Source of the DNA: Owenia fusiformis
Lineage: Eukaryota > Annelida > Polychaeta > Sabellida > Oweniidae
Assembly: GCA_903813345.2 (NCBI GenBank)
Contig: CAIIXF020000003.1
Span: 17,622,931-17,686,930 of the forward strand
Direction: 5' to 3'
Length of the DNA stretch: 64,000 bases
Both the position numbers and the translations under genes were made by a program. Of this stretch, positions 22,284-35,762 are shown one piece after another (position 1 is the first letter of the stretch; every line of letters starts with the position of its first letter). Below the pieces are notes generated by a model. That model saw only the letters and a list, made by a program, of their open reading frames with translations, ran no database searches and had not been told where the DNA came from.

Positions 22284-24275
22284 TACCCTCCCTATTCCTT
22301 GTAAATGATGTGTTTTGGTATAAAGCCGAGGATGAATGATACCTTATAAACACATACTTAAGATGACATGAAGAATGCCAATGAGACAGATGAGCGACCT
22401 TGACCTCTTTGACAGTTGAATAAGCACTATCATTGATGAGGCTTAAAAATAAATGAATGAGGCATTGAGGCAAAATATGACAAGATGAATGAGGATTTAG
22501 ATGACACATGAACTCTGTGCCTCTTGTAAAAGTCCCAGGGTTCTTTTACGTCATTCGTAAAAAATAACAAGAGTTCGGGATTCAGGTGATTTAATCGTCC
22601 ATTTACTTTTTCCATCCAATAAAGAGTGAACAGTTTATGATATTTTTATGGACATAATGCTCAGGAGGGGAAAAAAGTACATATCTCACAAATTCGTGTA
22701 ACATATATGTATATTTGTATGTTTTATATGATGGCATGAAGGGGTGGTTCAAGGCACAAAAAACTCAGAGATATATTCATTTAGACATTTTTTCAAAAAA
22801 TATTCTAAATTGCTGCTCCTGTTTTTTCAATCTACTAGTTTTGCATCGCCTAGATCTCTATCCTAGCTAGTACTCCATATAACAATGGCTTAAATAACTG
22901 TATCGCAAATAAAGTATCTTAGTCACATTTAGACTCAGATTGATCAATCAGTCAATGAGTTTTACCTGCATTTTAGTACTGAATCATTTATTTATTTTTA
23001 TTTATCAATATTTAATGCAATACATTTATTCAAGGCACACTCTTCATTTTCAGTCAAATAATTTTTCATTTTATCATATGTACAAAGTCATTATTTCATC
23101 AAAAATATTGTATTTCATTGTATTTACATGTACTATACAAGTATTGTATATAGATTGTACATATTGTACATAAGCAATGTAAAAATATACTTTAGAATTA
23201 CAACGTTTTGGTTTTGTTTCACATTGAATGTCTTTTCATGGTTAAATTCCTTGGTAGGTGAAAACATTTTTATATCATCACATGAAGTTTTGACATATTG
23301 TTATTGGACATATCCCTTTTATTTCACTTAAAGTTTTTCACTTAAAGTTTTCACTCCATAATAATACTGTGCACAATCCTGATGGTTTTCCATGCCATCC
23401 AAATTGCAGGTAAAGATGTGAGATTCTTCTTTAAAAGGACAGGCCTTTAGATCTTGGACTTGATATCCCTTCTTTTTAGAGAACAATAAATTCCTGACTT
23501 AGGCCTATATTATATTACGCCTTTGTTCCCTAAAAATTGCAAAATCAATATCTGGAAAATATATTTGGCAAAACAGCGTTCAAAGTATCCTTAAGAATTA
23601 GTATTCACAAATTTTACATCACATACCCCTGTATGTATATATATATATACAATGCAATCAAAAATGCAGAATCAAAAGTCAACTCAAATCTCATCACAAA
23701 AAAAAACACAAAATATATAAATACTTTATATATACTTTAAATGTCAAAATTAACTTGGATTAGATGGTGATATTTTTCATGTAGGTCACACTGTAAAATT
23801 TGAATTTCTGACACAATGTCCATTTAAGACAATTTTTATGTCACCACCAGAATTGGTGACATATTGTTATAGCCTCATTTTGTGTATGGTGTTCGGCGGT
23901 TGGTGTTTGGCAGTCAGCATTCTGCATCTGTAAACAATGGCATGTGGTGACATTTTGCATGCTAATGTCTTGTTACATCTATGTTTTCCTGACATGTTTG
24001 AGCATTTGGGTGTTTCAAAATACATCACATTGATAATTTCTTTTTTAAATATCTATGTACAGAAGTGTTCATGAAAACAATAGCCCATTTGAATAAGTTT
24101 TTTTCTGAGTATGGAAAGCCTTTCAAGAAGGTACACAACTTCAAAGAACCCAGACAACTAAAATCTGTTGAGAATTCTTCTGCTTATCGGACAATGTATA
24201 TCTTTGAACAAACCCTTACACAAGTAGATCAGTATGACCCTGTTGAAGAACTTTTTTGTACAAGTATCATAGATA
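22284..24275. other. 3' flanks of two convergent genes; one repeat copy
   Basis: The plus-strand gene ends at 22283 and the minus-strand gene at 24276, so this is shared 3' sequence. It contains a copy of the ATGTCACCACC family at 23836-23980 (ATGTCACCACCAGAATTGG… GTGGTGACATTTTGCATG) and an AT-rich ATATATATATA stretch near 23638. The open frame 24065-24322 has no family pattern. Confidence 0.5.
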
Positions 24276-27200
24276 TTATTCAACATTTGGCATTCCACCA
24301 CCAGCTTCAGCCTGATGCTTAATGGTCTCTAATGTTTTATTGGAACTGTCAGCTGTTTCTACATCTGCCCCTGTGCTGGCATCTTCATTCGTAGGCTCCA
24401 TTTGCTTTGTGTTATCTTGGTCTTTTGTAATCTCATCCATAGGATTAAGCTTTTCTTGTTCCTTTGTAATATTGTCCTCTGAGGTTGTTTGTTCATCTGG
24501 TTTTGTGTCCTCATTTTGTTTTATTTCTTCTTCTGATCTTATGTCCTCATTTTGTTTTACTTCTTCATCTTTGTTTTGGTCTTCATCTGGTTTTGTGTCC
24601 TCATTCGGTTTTATTTCCTCATCTGATTTTATATCCTCATTTTGCTTTACTTCTTCATCTTGGATTGCGTCTCCATCTGCTTTTGTCTCTTCATTCGGTT
24701 GTGTCTCATCATCATCATTTTCTGTTTGAAGTGCATGTTCTACATCTGAATTGATCTTATCTTCCTCCATGGCAACTGCAGCATTTGAATCAATAGGTGT
24801 TGTCTCATTATCTTCTTTCTGTGTTTCCTCCCCAACTTCTGCAATATCATGAACATTGTCACCATCATCATCACTTTTTGCCTTGTCTCCATCAGCTTTT
24901 GTGGTTTCATCTACATCGTTCATGTCATCTCCAGTAGTTTGTGTGCTATTAATTGGAGTTTGGTTATCGTCAGCTTTTATGTTATTATCTTTAGCCTCTC
25001 CATGTTCTGTTTCATTCACTGTTGCAACAACAGGCTCATTAGCTTTATTAGGATCACCTGCAATGACGTTGACTACTATAGGGGTTGTTTGGTCAGGAGA
25101 CACATTTGTTCTTTTCTTCTTTCCACAACAACAACAGCACAAGATACATCCTATCACCCCAAAGAAGATTATAGATCCCACTACTATGACGCCTATAGCA
25201 ATCATGTCCACCAAGCCAAGACGGAGGATTGAACCTAGAAAATTGTCCCATCCTGGAAAACAAGATTGCAATGTTAATTTATAAAATAAATAATGATACC
25301 ATTTAGAAGGTTCAACAAGAAACTCAGGATTGAATGGATAAAGACATAAAATCAGCGGGAATGGATAAACTTATAAAATCGGATAGAATAGATGAAGCCA
25401 TATAATCAGAGACGCCAACCCAAAAAGGGAATTGTCGCCATCGTGCGAGAGAGAAACACACATTCGGTGAATATTCATAGATTTAACTGTGGGTCTTACC
25501 TGTACAGCCTAGCTCGTCCGTCCCATTAGAGCACTGAGGTGTACCATCACACTTCAACCCAGCGTTGATACAAACGGAATCTTGCTCACACTCAAACTCC
25601 GATGACTCACATGGTACTGCAAATAAAAGTTTTGTCAAGTGCTAATACGTATTTATACTGAGGAGGACTTATCCCGTGCCAGGACTATAGTCTATAGTCC
25701 TGGCACGGGACAAAGGAGGACCATTCTTGAAATGCATGATTTCCAAGGAATGAGAGCATACAACTAGTTTCTAAAATTTCATCCTTCGAACGCATGGACA
25801 TGAAGAATCCTGTGATAATGCCAACAAAATTTTAATTCATTTTCTATCAATCTGTATTTGGTACAATTTTATACACTTCATACATGCTTTTATGCATGGT
25901 CTTTATGATAAAAGGCTTTTCTTTATCAATTTCCAAGTCTTCTTTTTTGTCTAATTAACATAATCATAACACGACCATTGTGTCATATTTTTCATTGTGG
26001 GACATTACCTGGGGTGGTTCTTATTGCGATGAGCTTGAACCCAGAGAAAACTTGTGAACCATCCGTATGGAATTTGAACGAAACGGCCCGTCCAGTGGGG
26101 ATGCCCGTCAAGTTGGGACTAATGCCACAGTACCTTCCGACGAGGTGCTGAGCATTCTGAGTAGGGACGCTAGAGTTGTAGTACCAGTCGTAGATCTCTA
26201 AGTAATCGGACGAACAGTTAGTTGACGATTGTACAACCCACTTCTCCACCCTAAGCATGTACCTGGAATTATTTATATAATATATATTGTGCTTTTAAAT
26301 ATGTAAGTACAATTTTTTGAAGACAAGGCAAGATTACACAACAAACGAGTTCATATTATACAGTATTACATAGTAACTGACTGAAAGGTGCGTTGCAATA
26401 TTCGGTTAAAGAATATTCATATTTTGAACTCTATCAAAGTCACACTTATGTAGACTAGAAATGAAAATATTACTATATATTATCATAAAGAGCCAATTCA
26501 ACGCTTTAAGAAACCATAAGCTTACTCTTGAAAATGGATTCTCGCAATACTCTCCCATATGAATCCACTTGTTGAGAATGTCAACTTGAGTTCTTCTGAG
26601 ATAATGAGGATTTCAGCAAGGATGTATTGAATTAACATTGGCCGAGGGATAGGCTATGCACAATTGACTCAAAAACTATAAATGATGATGTCATCATGCA
26701 TCATCATGAAAAACCATGACATCTCATTTCTTCTCAGTAATGTTTCAGGTGAAACAGAAAGATGCTATGAGTATCAGAAGGTCATGCATGGGGATAAATA
26801 CAAAATCCTCATTTTCTCAGATTGAACTCAAGTTGATGAGTCTCAAGAAGTAGATCCATGTGGAAAAGTATTGCTAGAATCCATTTCAATAGTTAGAAAA
26901 GAAGTTCTTAAACAGGACATTTTCAGCTTAACTAAGGCCTTTTTGAAAATTTTGACTAGCTCTAATACCTGTTGCCAGCGTTGATACTTGCATCAAGGGT
27001 GATGATACAGTCGACGTTGTTACCATAGTTGGACAAGCCGAAGACGTTCAACCCCGACGTTATCCAAAGGCAATCATCCCTAATAGTCTCCCCGCAGTAG
27101 CCCCCAAATGTACGGCTAACACTCGCGTCCATGGCGTCTGCGAAGTGAAAATGTACGATAATATAGTGGCAACATTAGAAATGCATTTTTACATTTTTAC

Positions 27201-27862
27201 GTTTGTTGGTATGATTTTAAAAATCTAATTTCTTGTGTTAATTAAAGTGGCGGCAAATAATTGGGATTTGTTATGACCCGAAACATTCTGATACTCATCA
27301 CATTTTCCGATCCTAAACTCGTAGAGCTCGATAGAATTACGGTTGTAGTCTTACAATAGAGTTGTATTACTTTTTGTGAAATTGAAACAATTGAACAATT
27401 TGACTTTCAGTGACTCTCAGTATTCTTTGTGTATGATAAATACAGTAAGAAGGCAGACCACAGAAAAAGTTTATAAGGTAAATTGATCTTGATGACAATT
27501 ATAAATGTCGCCCTTTTTTAAAGTAAACAGTTCGACATCATAAATCCAAATCTTCAATTTCTAACATATTTGATAAGGAACCCCGTTTGTGATATGCAGT
27601 GAAAAAAATGAATTCGAATCTAGAACATTTTACACCATATCATTTAAACATGAGTATGATTTAGATTATGGAAATCATTTTTATATCTACTTTCTTTAAG
27701 GCACCAACTTGAATTGAAATGTTAAAACCATCACCCTAAACGGCTAAAACGACACCATCAGTACCAATACTTACAAGTTGATGTAAGATATACTCCTTCG
27801 CATAATGTCGGGCAATAAATGAAAAATATCCCGACGTGGAATAAAACTTGCCATCTCGCCAT
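24276..27862 (-). CDS. CUB-LDLa single-pass membrane protein with long acidic tail (gene A)
   Basis: Five exons: 27775-27862, 26969-27137, 26009-26262, 25500-25616 and 24276-25252 (534 aa). The ATG opens a signal peptide (MARWQVLFHVGIFFIYC, residues 1-23). Residues about 52-168 form a CUB domain with four cysteines and SSDYLEIYDW, GRYCG and VFSGFKLIAI. Residues 171-209 form an LDL-receptor class A domain (FECEQDSVC…CDGTPQCSNGTDE) in an exon of its own. The membrane helix is about 225-248, followed by CCCCC and KKKR, a likely palmitoylation and stop-transfer site. The tail of about 280 residues is rich in Glu, Asp, Lys, Asn and Thr, with an imperfect repeat around DEEVKQNEDIKSDEEIKPNE. By domain content it is a surface receptor or binding protein; the ligand is unknown. 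All junction phases agree (1-2-1-1). Stop at 24276-24278. Confidence 0.85.
25672..25710. repeat. Perfect 39-bp palindrome with 1-base centre
   Basis: The left arm TCCCGTGCCAGGACTATAG is followed by one T and then its exact complement. The arms are 19 bp. GGAGGAC occurs just left (25663-25669) and just right (25715-25721). It lies in the gene A intron between the LDLa and CUB exons. Such a structure can extrude as a cruciform; no function is implied. Confidence 0.9.
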
Positions 27863-28549
27863 CTTGCTTTACATAGAATTATCAAAGTATAATACTCAAG
27901 GTCAATTCGAATGTATGCTTTGGAGGCAACATCCCAAATGAAAGGGTTTCCAAGGGCTTTGAAATTATAATCCATCGCTTAAAAGACTTAATCTTTGTAC
28001 TATTGCAAAGAAGCGTGCCTCCCCCGGAAGAAGATTCAATATGATTTTGTGACAAATAACATAGATAAATAAAGACGATCAGTAATTTTAATTTTATTGA
28101 ATTGCAACCCATGATCGAGAAAAAGTGAAAATGGCAACTCTCGATGCACCAAAAGGGGTTTAAAACATTATGATATATATTTTACGCAATATGAAATGTT
28201 GACTAATTCTTACGAAACTTCAACATGGGAGTAATTCCGAAAGTAAATAAGAAAAACGATTTCGATAGTTCAATTGATTACAACAATGCGCTTTTAGTTG
28301 CCAAAATAGAAATCATGTAGAACCAATACAAGAAGCAAATCTCTCAGGAAAACACAATTCCAATCCAGGTATTGATCGTTGATATTTATCTTAGAGACTC
28401 GTGTTTTTCATTGAATAGGTATCATTTCCAAAAGTTGGTCATGATACTTTGCATACATTCTTCGATACTGGAACTGGTATAGAATTTAAAGTTTACGAGT
28501 TGGTTATAAGGATACATTTGAAAAAGTTTGCTTTAAACAGAGAGTTACT

Positions 28550-28622
28550 ATTTATTTATTTATTTATTTCACTCATTTATTTATTGATCATTTATTTATT
28601 TATTATTTTGTTTACCTTAAGC
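28550..28622. repeat. (TTTA)n microsatellite
   Basis: Imperfect runs of TTTA/ATTT interrupted by CACTC and GATC. Confidence 0.85.
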
Positions 28623-30943
28623 ATTGAAATAGTAGTACGCGCTTTTATTTCTAAGTATATGGACAAATTAAACTATCATTGCCCATATATGTGGGGACTT
28701 AATAAAACTCAGTAGGTTTTCTTAACTATAAGACTTACAATATGCTTCATTATTAGTTGTATGAAAGAATATTAAAAAAATATTGTTCTAAAATAAAACT
28801 GATTTTTTATAGACAATTTTATGAGTCTCGAGAGTATGCTCTTCCCGGATGCTCTTTTACCGAATATTCTTAATGTGAGATATTATGGGTAGTAAAGATG
28901 TTACGAAAATTATAGGTTCGTTTGGTTCATTTTTCCTGACGTGACTGTGAAAATTGAAAGGACAACCGCTCCGTCACCTTCTTAAAAATTAAATTCATAA
29001 TATATACTTTTCCATGGACCCCAAGCATTACTTTTGCCCACAACGTCTTCGCTGAGAGCACAGCCTGTCCAATCTATATATTATTTCGTTTGATTCTGTC
29101 TGTACGGTATAAAATACTTCCATTTTACATACATTTGTCCACCGGTGTAATAGGAGGTCCTATCAAATTATGGTCCTACTTTTGATTGATTTATATGGTG
29201 ACCTAATTACAGTTATTTTCCTTATTATCGTATCCACAATCAGGGCCAGTAAGGGCCTTTAAGAAAGGGGACCATAATCCCCAGGGGACCATAATTTTTT
29301 TCACACCGGTACTCAGATCTTTGGAGTATTTTGATGGGGCCGGGTACTCTTTGCGTTTAAACGAGGTTACGTAATTTCATCAAATTGAATGTATTATTCT
29401 TGAGTCACTGAAATTGTTTGAATCGGTGCAATACATAGGTCCGAAGCTTGATGAAGCAAGATGGTGCAATATTCAATGCAAGATATTCAACATATTTACG
29501 AGTAAGCACTGCATTTATGAATACAATTTTCCATGGTTTACTGCGATTGGGGAGCCATCTTTTACACAATTTTTGAAATAAATTTACCAATATAAAAAAT
29601 GAGAAAGCTTTTTTACAATGAATTAGTGCCAATATTTGAACAAATCGGTTAGGTCCAATAGTTACAATGCGCATGCGTTTTTTGTTGGCTTATTGTACAA
29701 ATACAAGGACCTGACACAACTATTAATATGTCACTTTTGTAATTTATTACTTCAAAAGTAAAGAATTCGTCAATAATGGAATTTTAGGACGTCTCCAAAT
29801 TTTAACTAGAGTTTTGGACAATCATGTATGTTCATCACTACTGGGTAAATGTTGTACTAGTATTGGCGACTCTAATAAAATCCAATGAAGCGATCAGTCT
29901 ATGTAAGTAAAAATCATTACTATCGAGGATTTTCAATATTTTGTTCTGCGATATGTATAAAAACAGCTTCAATTTGTGTATCAGCTTAGAATATGGCTGA
30001 TGGGGGGGGGGTCGAAACAGTTTATCTACTGCCAGAAAGTACTCTTAAAGTGGCAACAAAGGGATATAGAGTTTAATTTGTGGTTAGATGCATTTTTTGA
30101 ATTAATGAACATACCAATGTATATAACAATTTATATGAAATTTATATAAAAAATTGAGATAGCTGAATGCCTCTCGAAGAAGTCTTTCTTAATGAATTGC
30201 GCTCCCACCCATTTTCAACACGTGCATTATTTTGTTTCACATTTGATATGGATATATAGAAGATATGAAACAAAGGTATAACTTTCTATATGAAATAGAG
30301 ATAACCTTATGATTTACTCGGGTAGTAATCAAACCCCTTCATATGAACAGCTAGCTGAGTTATCATGGATTTTAAAATATGAGAGGACATTGCTATGGAA
30401 TAAACATGCCGTATCCTGAAGAAACATCGAATAAAACTATTGTATAATATAATGAATACGAATCATAAAGATAAACAATTGGAAAAAATCTCATCAGTTC
30501 GATCGAACAATAAAGCATCCATAAAACTAAGAATAACGCATATATGTGAATTATAATGATAGGAAATTGTAAAATCCCTCCTCCAGATCAAATTCGAATC
30601 CATAGTCATATATGCGATTTTTGGTGCACTCCGTCTTGTTTACCAATGTTTTTGAAGTTACATATTGAATGCATTTGACACCTTGGTAAACATATTCTGT
30701 TTTTGGCAACGCGTAAACTTTAACTCTGACTCAATATTTCAAAAGAATTCATTGAATGGATAATCTAAAAGAACACTAATATGAATCTTGAAAAGTGGTA
30801 CTTTTTTAAATGGATTTGTTTGCGTTGTATTTCTTTTTACTTTTCTATTGTGATGAGGATATCGAACCAAATCGATAATAGCACTGCGAATCATTGGAAA
30901 TGCATAGTATATTTAACAATAATATATTGCTGAGTAAATCCAA

Positions 30944-31070
30944 ATACTGTAAAAGCCCAAATCTTCGCTAAAATATTTCCCTAGTCAATCTGAAATGTTT
31001 CATGGGCATTAAACTCTTCAGCGAAAATGTAAAAATTAGGGTAGTTTGAAAATTTGGGCTTTTACAGTAT
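30944..31070. mobile_element. Short palindromic MITE
   Basis: It starts ATACTGTAAAAGCCCAAAT and ends with the complement (ATTTGGGCTTTTACAGTAT). Total 127 bp. The inner TTCGCTAAAATATTT is matched loosely by CAGCGAAAATGT. It lies about 180 bp upstream of the gene C start codon. Confidence 0.75.
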
Positions 31071-31248
31071 GGAGAAGAGCAAGAATGCCAACGATAAAGT
31101 ATTATTGAAGTTTTCCAAAACGTCATATTTTACAACCCCGAAGTAAAACCGTAGTATCCCGGACATTTAGTGCGATTCATAAATATCTATTTTTTCAAGC
31201 GTTAGATCAAAATATATTATCATCAATCTATATCATATAATAGCAGTT

Positions 31249-34200
31249 ATGTCTCCTCTACACAGACGGGGCATATTTATATTCCTTATCATTCTAAAAC
31301 ATAAAGGTTGGTTAGAGGAAAAAGTTTAAAGCTTTTATAGGCTTATAGCCAGATGCCATTCAATAATAAATATTCATGGTCGTATACAAGGTCACAAAGT
31401 CATAGCAAAAATTGTTGTCCATTGCTGCAAAATATAAACTCAATATATACTCAATATAAAATCACAATTACTATTGTTATTTTTTATTTCAGCAACTATG
31501 CACGGTTCGTGCGGATCCAGGCCGTTTGGACCTGCATCAGTGGGAACGGAATTTGTTGGTCCAACACACGGTCATGTAGTAACGTTCCATTCTGATCAAG
31601 GCGGATATGATTTTGTACCTGCGCATACAGGGATATATGACACCGACATTGATTGCTGGTTAATACTTAAAGGGCAACCCAATACTGCGGACCAGCCGGC
31701 GAAGAAAATATCATTATCGTGGAGGGGAAATTTCCACATGATTGGATATGGTGGTGATAACTATGTGGATACAGCATGTGATAGAGCCTTGGTTGAAGTG
31801 TATGATGCTGAGGATGATGGGATGACACTAACGAATAGACTTGCACATGGTTGTGGATCTACACCACCGGCAGTTTCTATCAGCAATGCTGAAACTTTTG
31901 TGGTGCATCTTTACGTTGCGGCTAAACCACCTGATATTAACTACACTGAGATCATCCCCTTTCCTCAAAATAATGCCACGTGTAATAACGCTACAGAAGT
32001 GTCGGTATGTGCTCTGAACGCCACATCTTGTGAGGTTGACTGTACCTGCCAATTCATCAACAACACACAGACAAATTTGAACATGACAACCCTTTCACCA
32101 AATGCGACAAATGCAAATACAACAAATACAACAGTTGCTACCACAACCGTTGCCGTAACAACTGCTGCCACAACTGTAGTTACCACAGCAAACATGACGT
32201 ACAATGCGACAACTATAGCAACGACTATGGCGTCAAATATAACCAACATGACAACGTTGGCACCTTGTGTGGAGCAATTAAACATCACTAATGTTACAGT
32301 GCTACAACCACGGATAAGATTCACTTTAGATTTTACATCTTATTTTGAAGGTACGTCAGGACCCCAAAAATTGTCCTACACTCCCTTCAAAAGGTTTGAC
32401 AACATGAAATGCTCTTTTGATCAACATATTGATTAAGACTCCATCGATCCCATCTTATTTATCAGTAATGACCAATCTGTTGTAATTGATGGGCATAGGT
32501 CTAATTTATCTTCAAACATAGACAGACTTTATGTCAAACACCAGGTCTGGTTGTCAAACTCGCGGTTGGGGGTTTAAGTATATGTCCTCTTGGGGGCCCA
32601 AAAAAAAATTGGGCCCAAAAAGATTTTTGAGCCAAACAAGGCCTTCAGGCCCCAAAAAGTGGGCATTGAAAATGTAAGGCCCATTTTTTAACCCAAAAAG
32701 GCCAAGTAATGCCCAAAGAGGCCCTCTCATTGAGGCTTTACAATTTTTTTGGCCCAAGAAAAAATTTCTGGGCCCACCTAAGGGGGTAGGACATACAAAA
32801 TCAAAACTGATAATAAATCTTAACATGCACCTTTATCAGTTATAACCTGAACAAAATATCAAACGCTGCATCTTTCAAGCGTATCATACATCATTATCAC
32901 CAACACTTGTTATTTCAGGTGATTGCTCTATTGATAATATCGACGATGGGCTTCAGATGCAATGTGACTCTGGACGTTGTATTGACGACACCTTAAGATG
33001 TGATGTTTACTATTCACCAAATTGTGGGACATCAGATAACAGTGACATCAGAGCGTCAGAACCAGGCAATTGTAGACGTGAGTATTTTGTTGAGGCATTC
33101 TCAACATTCAAAGAACGAAACAGTATAAAACATGGTACAAAGGACCAACAAAGGACAATTACAAGTATAATATGATTATAAAAACAAGACAATCCAATCA
33201 GTATCAGTGTTACTGAAATGTTCCATGGCTTTGTGATTTTCGATCGTCCTGTTGGCTATCACGCGGTGGGGGAAATTATATGAGACTGTTTGTTCGTGCG
33301 TTTGATTATTGGTTGGGATGTTTGGGTTTGATTCGCTATGATTGGGTGTCCTTTCTCGTATTTTCTTTTTATTACCTTGTTTTTTATTTTTTGTTCAATC
33401 ATTGTATTTTGAAAGACAATCAAAAAATCACTCCAAACAATAAATGACAACATAATATGCTTTACTATCTTTAGCCACACGACCGCCTGACTTATTCCCA
33501 TTGTACCTCGTACTTGGGTTGCTAGCCGCTCTAGCCATGTTGTACTGGTGTTGCTGGAGACCTGGCTATTGCCCATGGAGGCTTGCTCGATTACGCAACG
33601 TAAAATGCTGCAAGAGACCGTGTTGCCATCCGTGTCGTAACAGCCCAGCATGTCGCAAAACAGGTTGCTGTGGTAGTCCTGCAACTGGAGCATGCGCTGC
33701 ATGTTCTCCAACATGTTGCACTGGCGCCCCGGGACCTGGTGGAGGAGGGGGTTGTCTTGGCCCGTGTAGTAGGCTGCCATGTTGTTCTGGAGGCCCAGGG
33801 CCAGGAAGTGGAGGTCCAGGTAGCGGTCCTAAGAAAGGACCATGTGGTTGCTGTGTACCCCTCAATGGGAGTCTAGGTAAGCATCTGCTATAGTGATAAT
33901 TAAAAATATTTGGATGTTTTGAAAAAGAAAAACGTGATAAGTCAAGTTATCATTGACAATATTATTCCGAAGAGCGTGCACATTTTTCATGTAAAGGAGA
34001 CTCGAATGCTACTATTAAAAATATATCAGTGTAAACCAAGTTTGGATGAGAACAAAACTTTCAAAATATTTTGGACGATCCTTGTATTACTGATAATATG
34101 CATGAAATTAAAGCAATCAGATATGTTTCAAATGATAGCAAATTCAGATAACCCACGCTTCATTTATGACCTTAGATTTCCGATCTATTTGGCCCATGAG

Positions 34201-35032
34201 CATGTATATAAACGTGATGTTTTTTAATTCCGAAGGTATTGATGCGAATTCTATCCAAACAGGATGATTCCAATATTAAACAGGCAATGCGCCTATTTTT
34301 GAAGGAAAAAGGACAAAATATTGTTTGAGACATGTCACTCACACAGTCAATCAAATATGATAAAAACTTTAATTTGGGATAATACTGAAGTGAAAAAAAA
34401 ATTACTCGCATAGAAAACAGCATTTGAAGTTCAGAGATTGAAAAAAGTGAATTACCACTTTTCACAAATAGTGTATGTTTTAAATAACTCTTGGATTAAA
34501 AGATGGCGTATGCTTGAAAATCCTGTCAAAAATGAATTGATAATTAATGCAAACAACAATGCCATCTTTCTATGGCATTGCTAAAAACTTGACATATATA
34601 AATTGATAGATCAAAAATATTTTGTCATGATCTAGTGTCAACTCTGATGTGGTCTGTTTGAGCTTTTTTTGGTGTCAAATGAAAGATTGGGTACTTATTA
34701 ATCCATTGGAAATACTATTGAAGATCAAAAGTGAGACTTCATTTACGCACATTGTCCCTTTAAAGCGAATTAGAAGGCTACATTTTTGGGTCACCCTATT
34801 CATTATATAGTCTCTATCAACCAATACATATCATCCTTCTCGAAATACTATGTCACAAAACCTTTATATTTTAAGATTATTTTATAATAACTAATATGTT
34901 ATTACAGCAAGTGGTAATGGTGCAGGATGGGGTCCCAACAAAGCCAAAGCTGGTGGTAAAGGCGGACTAGGACCTAACGGTTGGACTAACTTTAGTAATG
35001 ATGATGGAGCTCATGTTAGAGAAACACGATAA
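31249..35032 (+). CDS. CUB-LDLa single-pass membrane protein with mucin-like insert and Cys/Gly/Pro-rich tail (gene C)
   Basis: Exons: 31249-31306 (tentative), 31493-32350, 32919-33077, 33475-33876 and 34908-35032 (533 aa). The proposed first exon gives MSPLHRRGIFIFLIIL, a short signal peptide; its GTTGGT donor is weak but the phase fits genes A and B. Exon 2 is CUB-like (TDIDCWLILKG, CDRALVEVYDAEDD, LAHGCG). A stretch of about 100 residues rich in Thr, Asn and Ala with many Asn-X-Thr sites (TTNTTVATTTVAVTTAATT) follows, then a last strand RIRFTLDFTSYFEG. Exon 3 is an LDLa-like module (QMQCDSGRCIDDTLRC…NSD). Exon 4 begins with the membrane helix (LYLVLGLLAALAMLYW) and then a tail packed with CC pairs, Gly and Pro. 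Exon 5 ends VRETR, stop TAA. All phases close. AATAAA at 35757-35762 fits the 3' end. Confidence 0.82.
32560..32795 (+). repeat. GGGCCC-rich dispersed repeat copy in gene C intron
   Basis: Dense GGCCC/GGGCC phrases such as AATTGGGCCCAAAAAG and CAAGGCCTTCAGGCCCC match 37195-37462 and 60985-61322 in the same orientation on the plus strand. It lies in the intron between the CUB and LDLa exons. Confidence 0.75.
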
Positions 35033-35089
35033 GCGTTGTACCACATGTATCAAAGTATTGCTTCTGGGACAGAACTACATGCCATGGAT

Positions 35090-35275
35090 ATCAGGCCCGT
35101 TGCCCAAAAATTTCCAAGGGGGTTCACATTTGACAATTTTGGCCCAAATATGGCTAAAATCACTTGAAATATGCTTAAAATGGTGAAAAACTGCATGATT
35201 TTGAAAGAATTTTTGGTTCGCAGGGTTCGGGCCCCGGGGTTCGGGCGACCCCCTTGCTACGGGCCTGGATATGGA
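35090..35275 (+). repeat. Dispersed repeat fragment in gene C 3' region
   Basis: TATCAGGCCCGTTGCCCAAA, GGTGAAAAACTGCATGATTT and CTACGGGCCTGGATATGG match 14560-14760. It starts some 60 bp after the gene C stop codon, so it is probably part of the 3' UTR. Confidence 0.6.
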
Positions 35276-35756
35276 TCCATATATTCAATGCTGTAGAAAT
35301 TACAATTAATGTGATTGATCGCACATTCGAGGACTTAGTTATGATCTGTGATATCTGATTTTGGAAAGCCTAATCTAACTCCAATGACATTATTAATGTC
35401 AACGCCTGATAGTGATATGTGATACGTGACTGTGATTATGGTAGTTTGATGTTAAATTTTGATCTGTGATATCTGCTTTTTGGTAGGCCTAATTTAACTT
35501 CAAGTCAACGCCTGTTCTATATGATACTTGATTGTGGGAAATGAGAAATCATGGCCGTCTATATACAGATATATCAGAATTACAGTGATGTGGTTTAGTG
35601 ACAGTGTCTTGTCTTGCTCGAATGTAATTTTTATGCCAGGTTTAATTTCGTGAAACACAGGAAATCGCAAAAGTTGTAAATATTGTACAATAGCAATTCA
35701 TATTTTGTAGTACTTGAAATATATTTGGAGCGGTCTCTTTATTATTTGTCACTTTT

Positions 35757-35762
35757 AATAAA
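35757..35762 (+). terminator. Polyadenylation signal AATAAA for gene C
   Basis: AATAAA about 725 bp after the gene C stop. On the opposite strand, AATAAA hexamers for gene B begin about 27 bases to the right (TTTATT near 35789), so the two genes end tail to tail with nearly overlapping 3' ends. Confidence 0.5.

Larger units (their letters stand above)
27863..31248. other. Divergent intergenic region between genes A and C
   Basis: About 3.4 kb separates the two start codons, so it should contain both promoters. I recognise a (TTTA)n microsatellite at 28550-28622 and a palindromic MITE at 30944-31070. Otherwise I see AT-rich sequence with no family pattern. The open frame 27882-28112 (minus) begins like a signal peptide (MGCNSIKLKLLIVFIYL) but runs into a stop without a fitting donor. 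Confidence 0.5.

Noticed and set aside
24322-25284. Several plus-strand open frames rich in Ser, Phe, His and Leu
   Set aside because: They are antisense to the acidic tail exon of gene A, whose low complexity removes stops on the other strand.
27882-28112. MGCNSIKLKLLIVFIYL… as signal exon of gene A
   Set aside because: No donor in the right phase before its stop. The exon at 27775-27862 gives a signal peptide and the required one-base overhang.
28449-28715. 88-aa open frame
   Set aside because: Its centre is the (TTTA)n microsatellite, which gives a run of Leu, Ile and Phe.
33259-33865. Minus-strand open frames, one Pro/His-rich
   Set aside because: Antisense to the Cys/Gly-rich tail exon of gene C.
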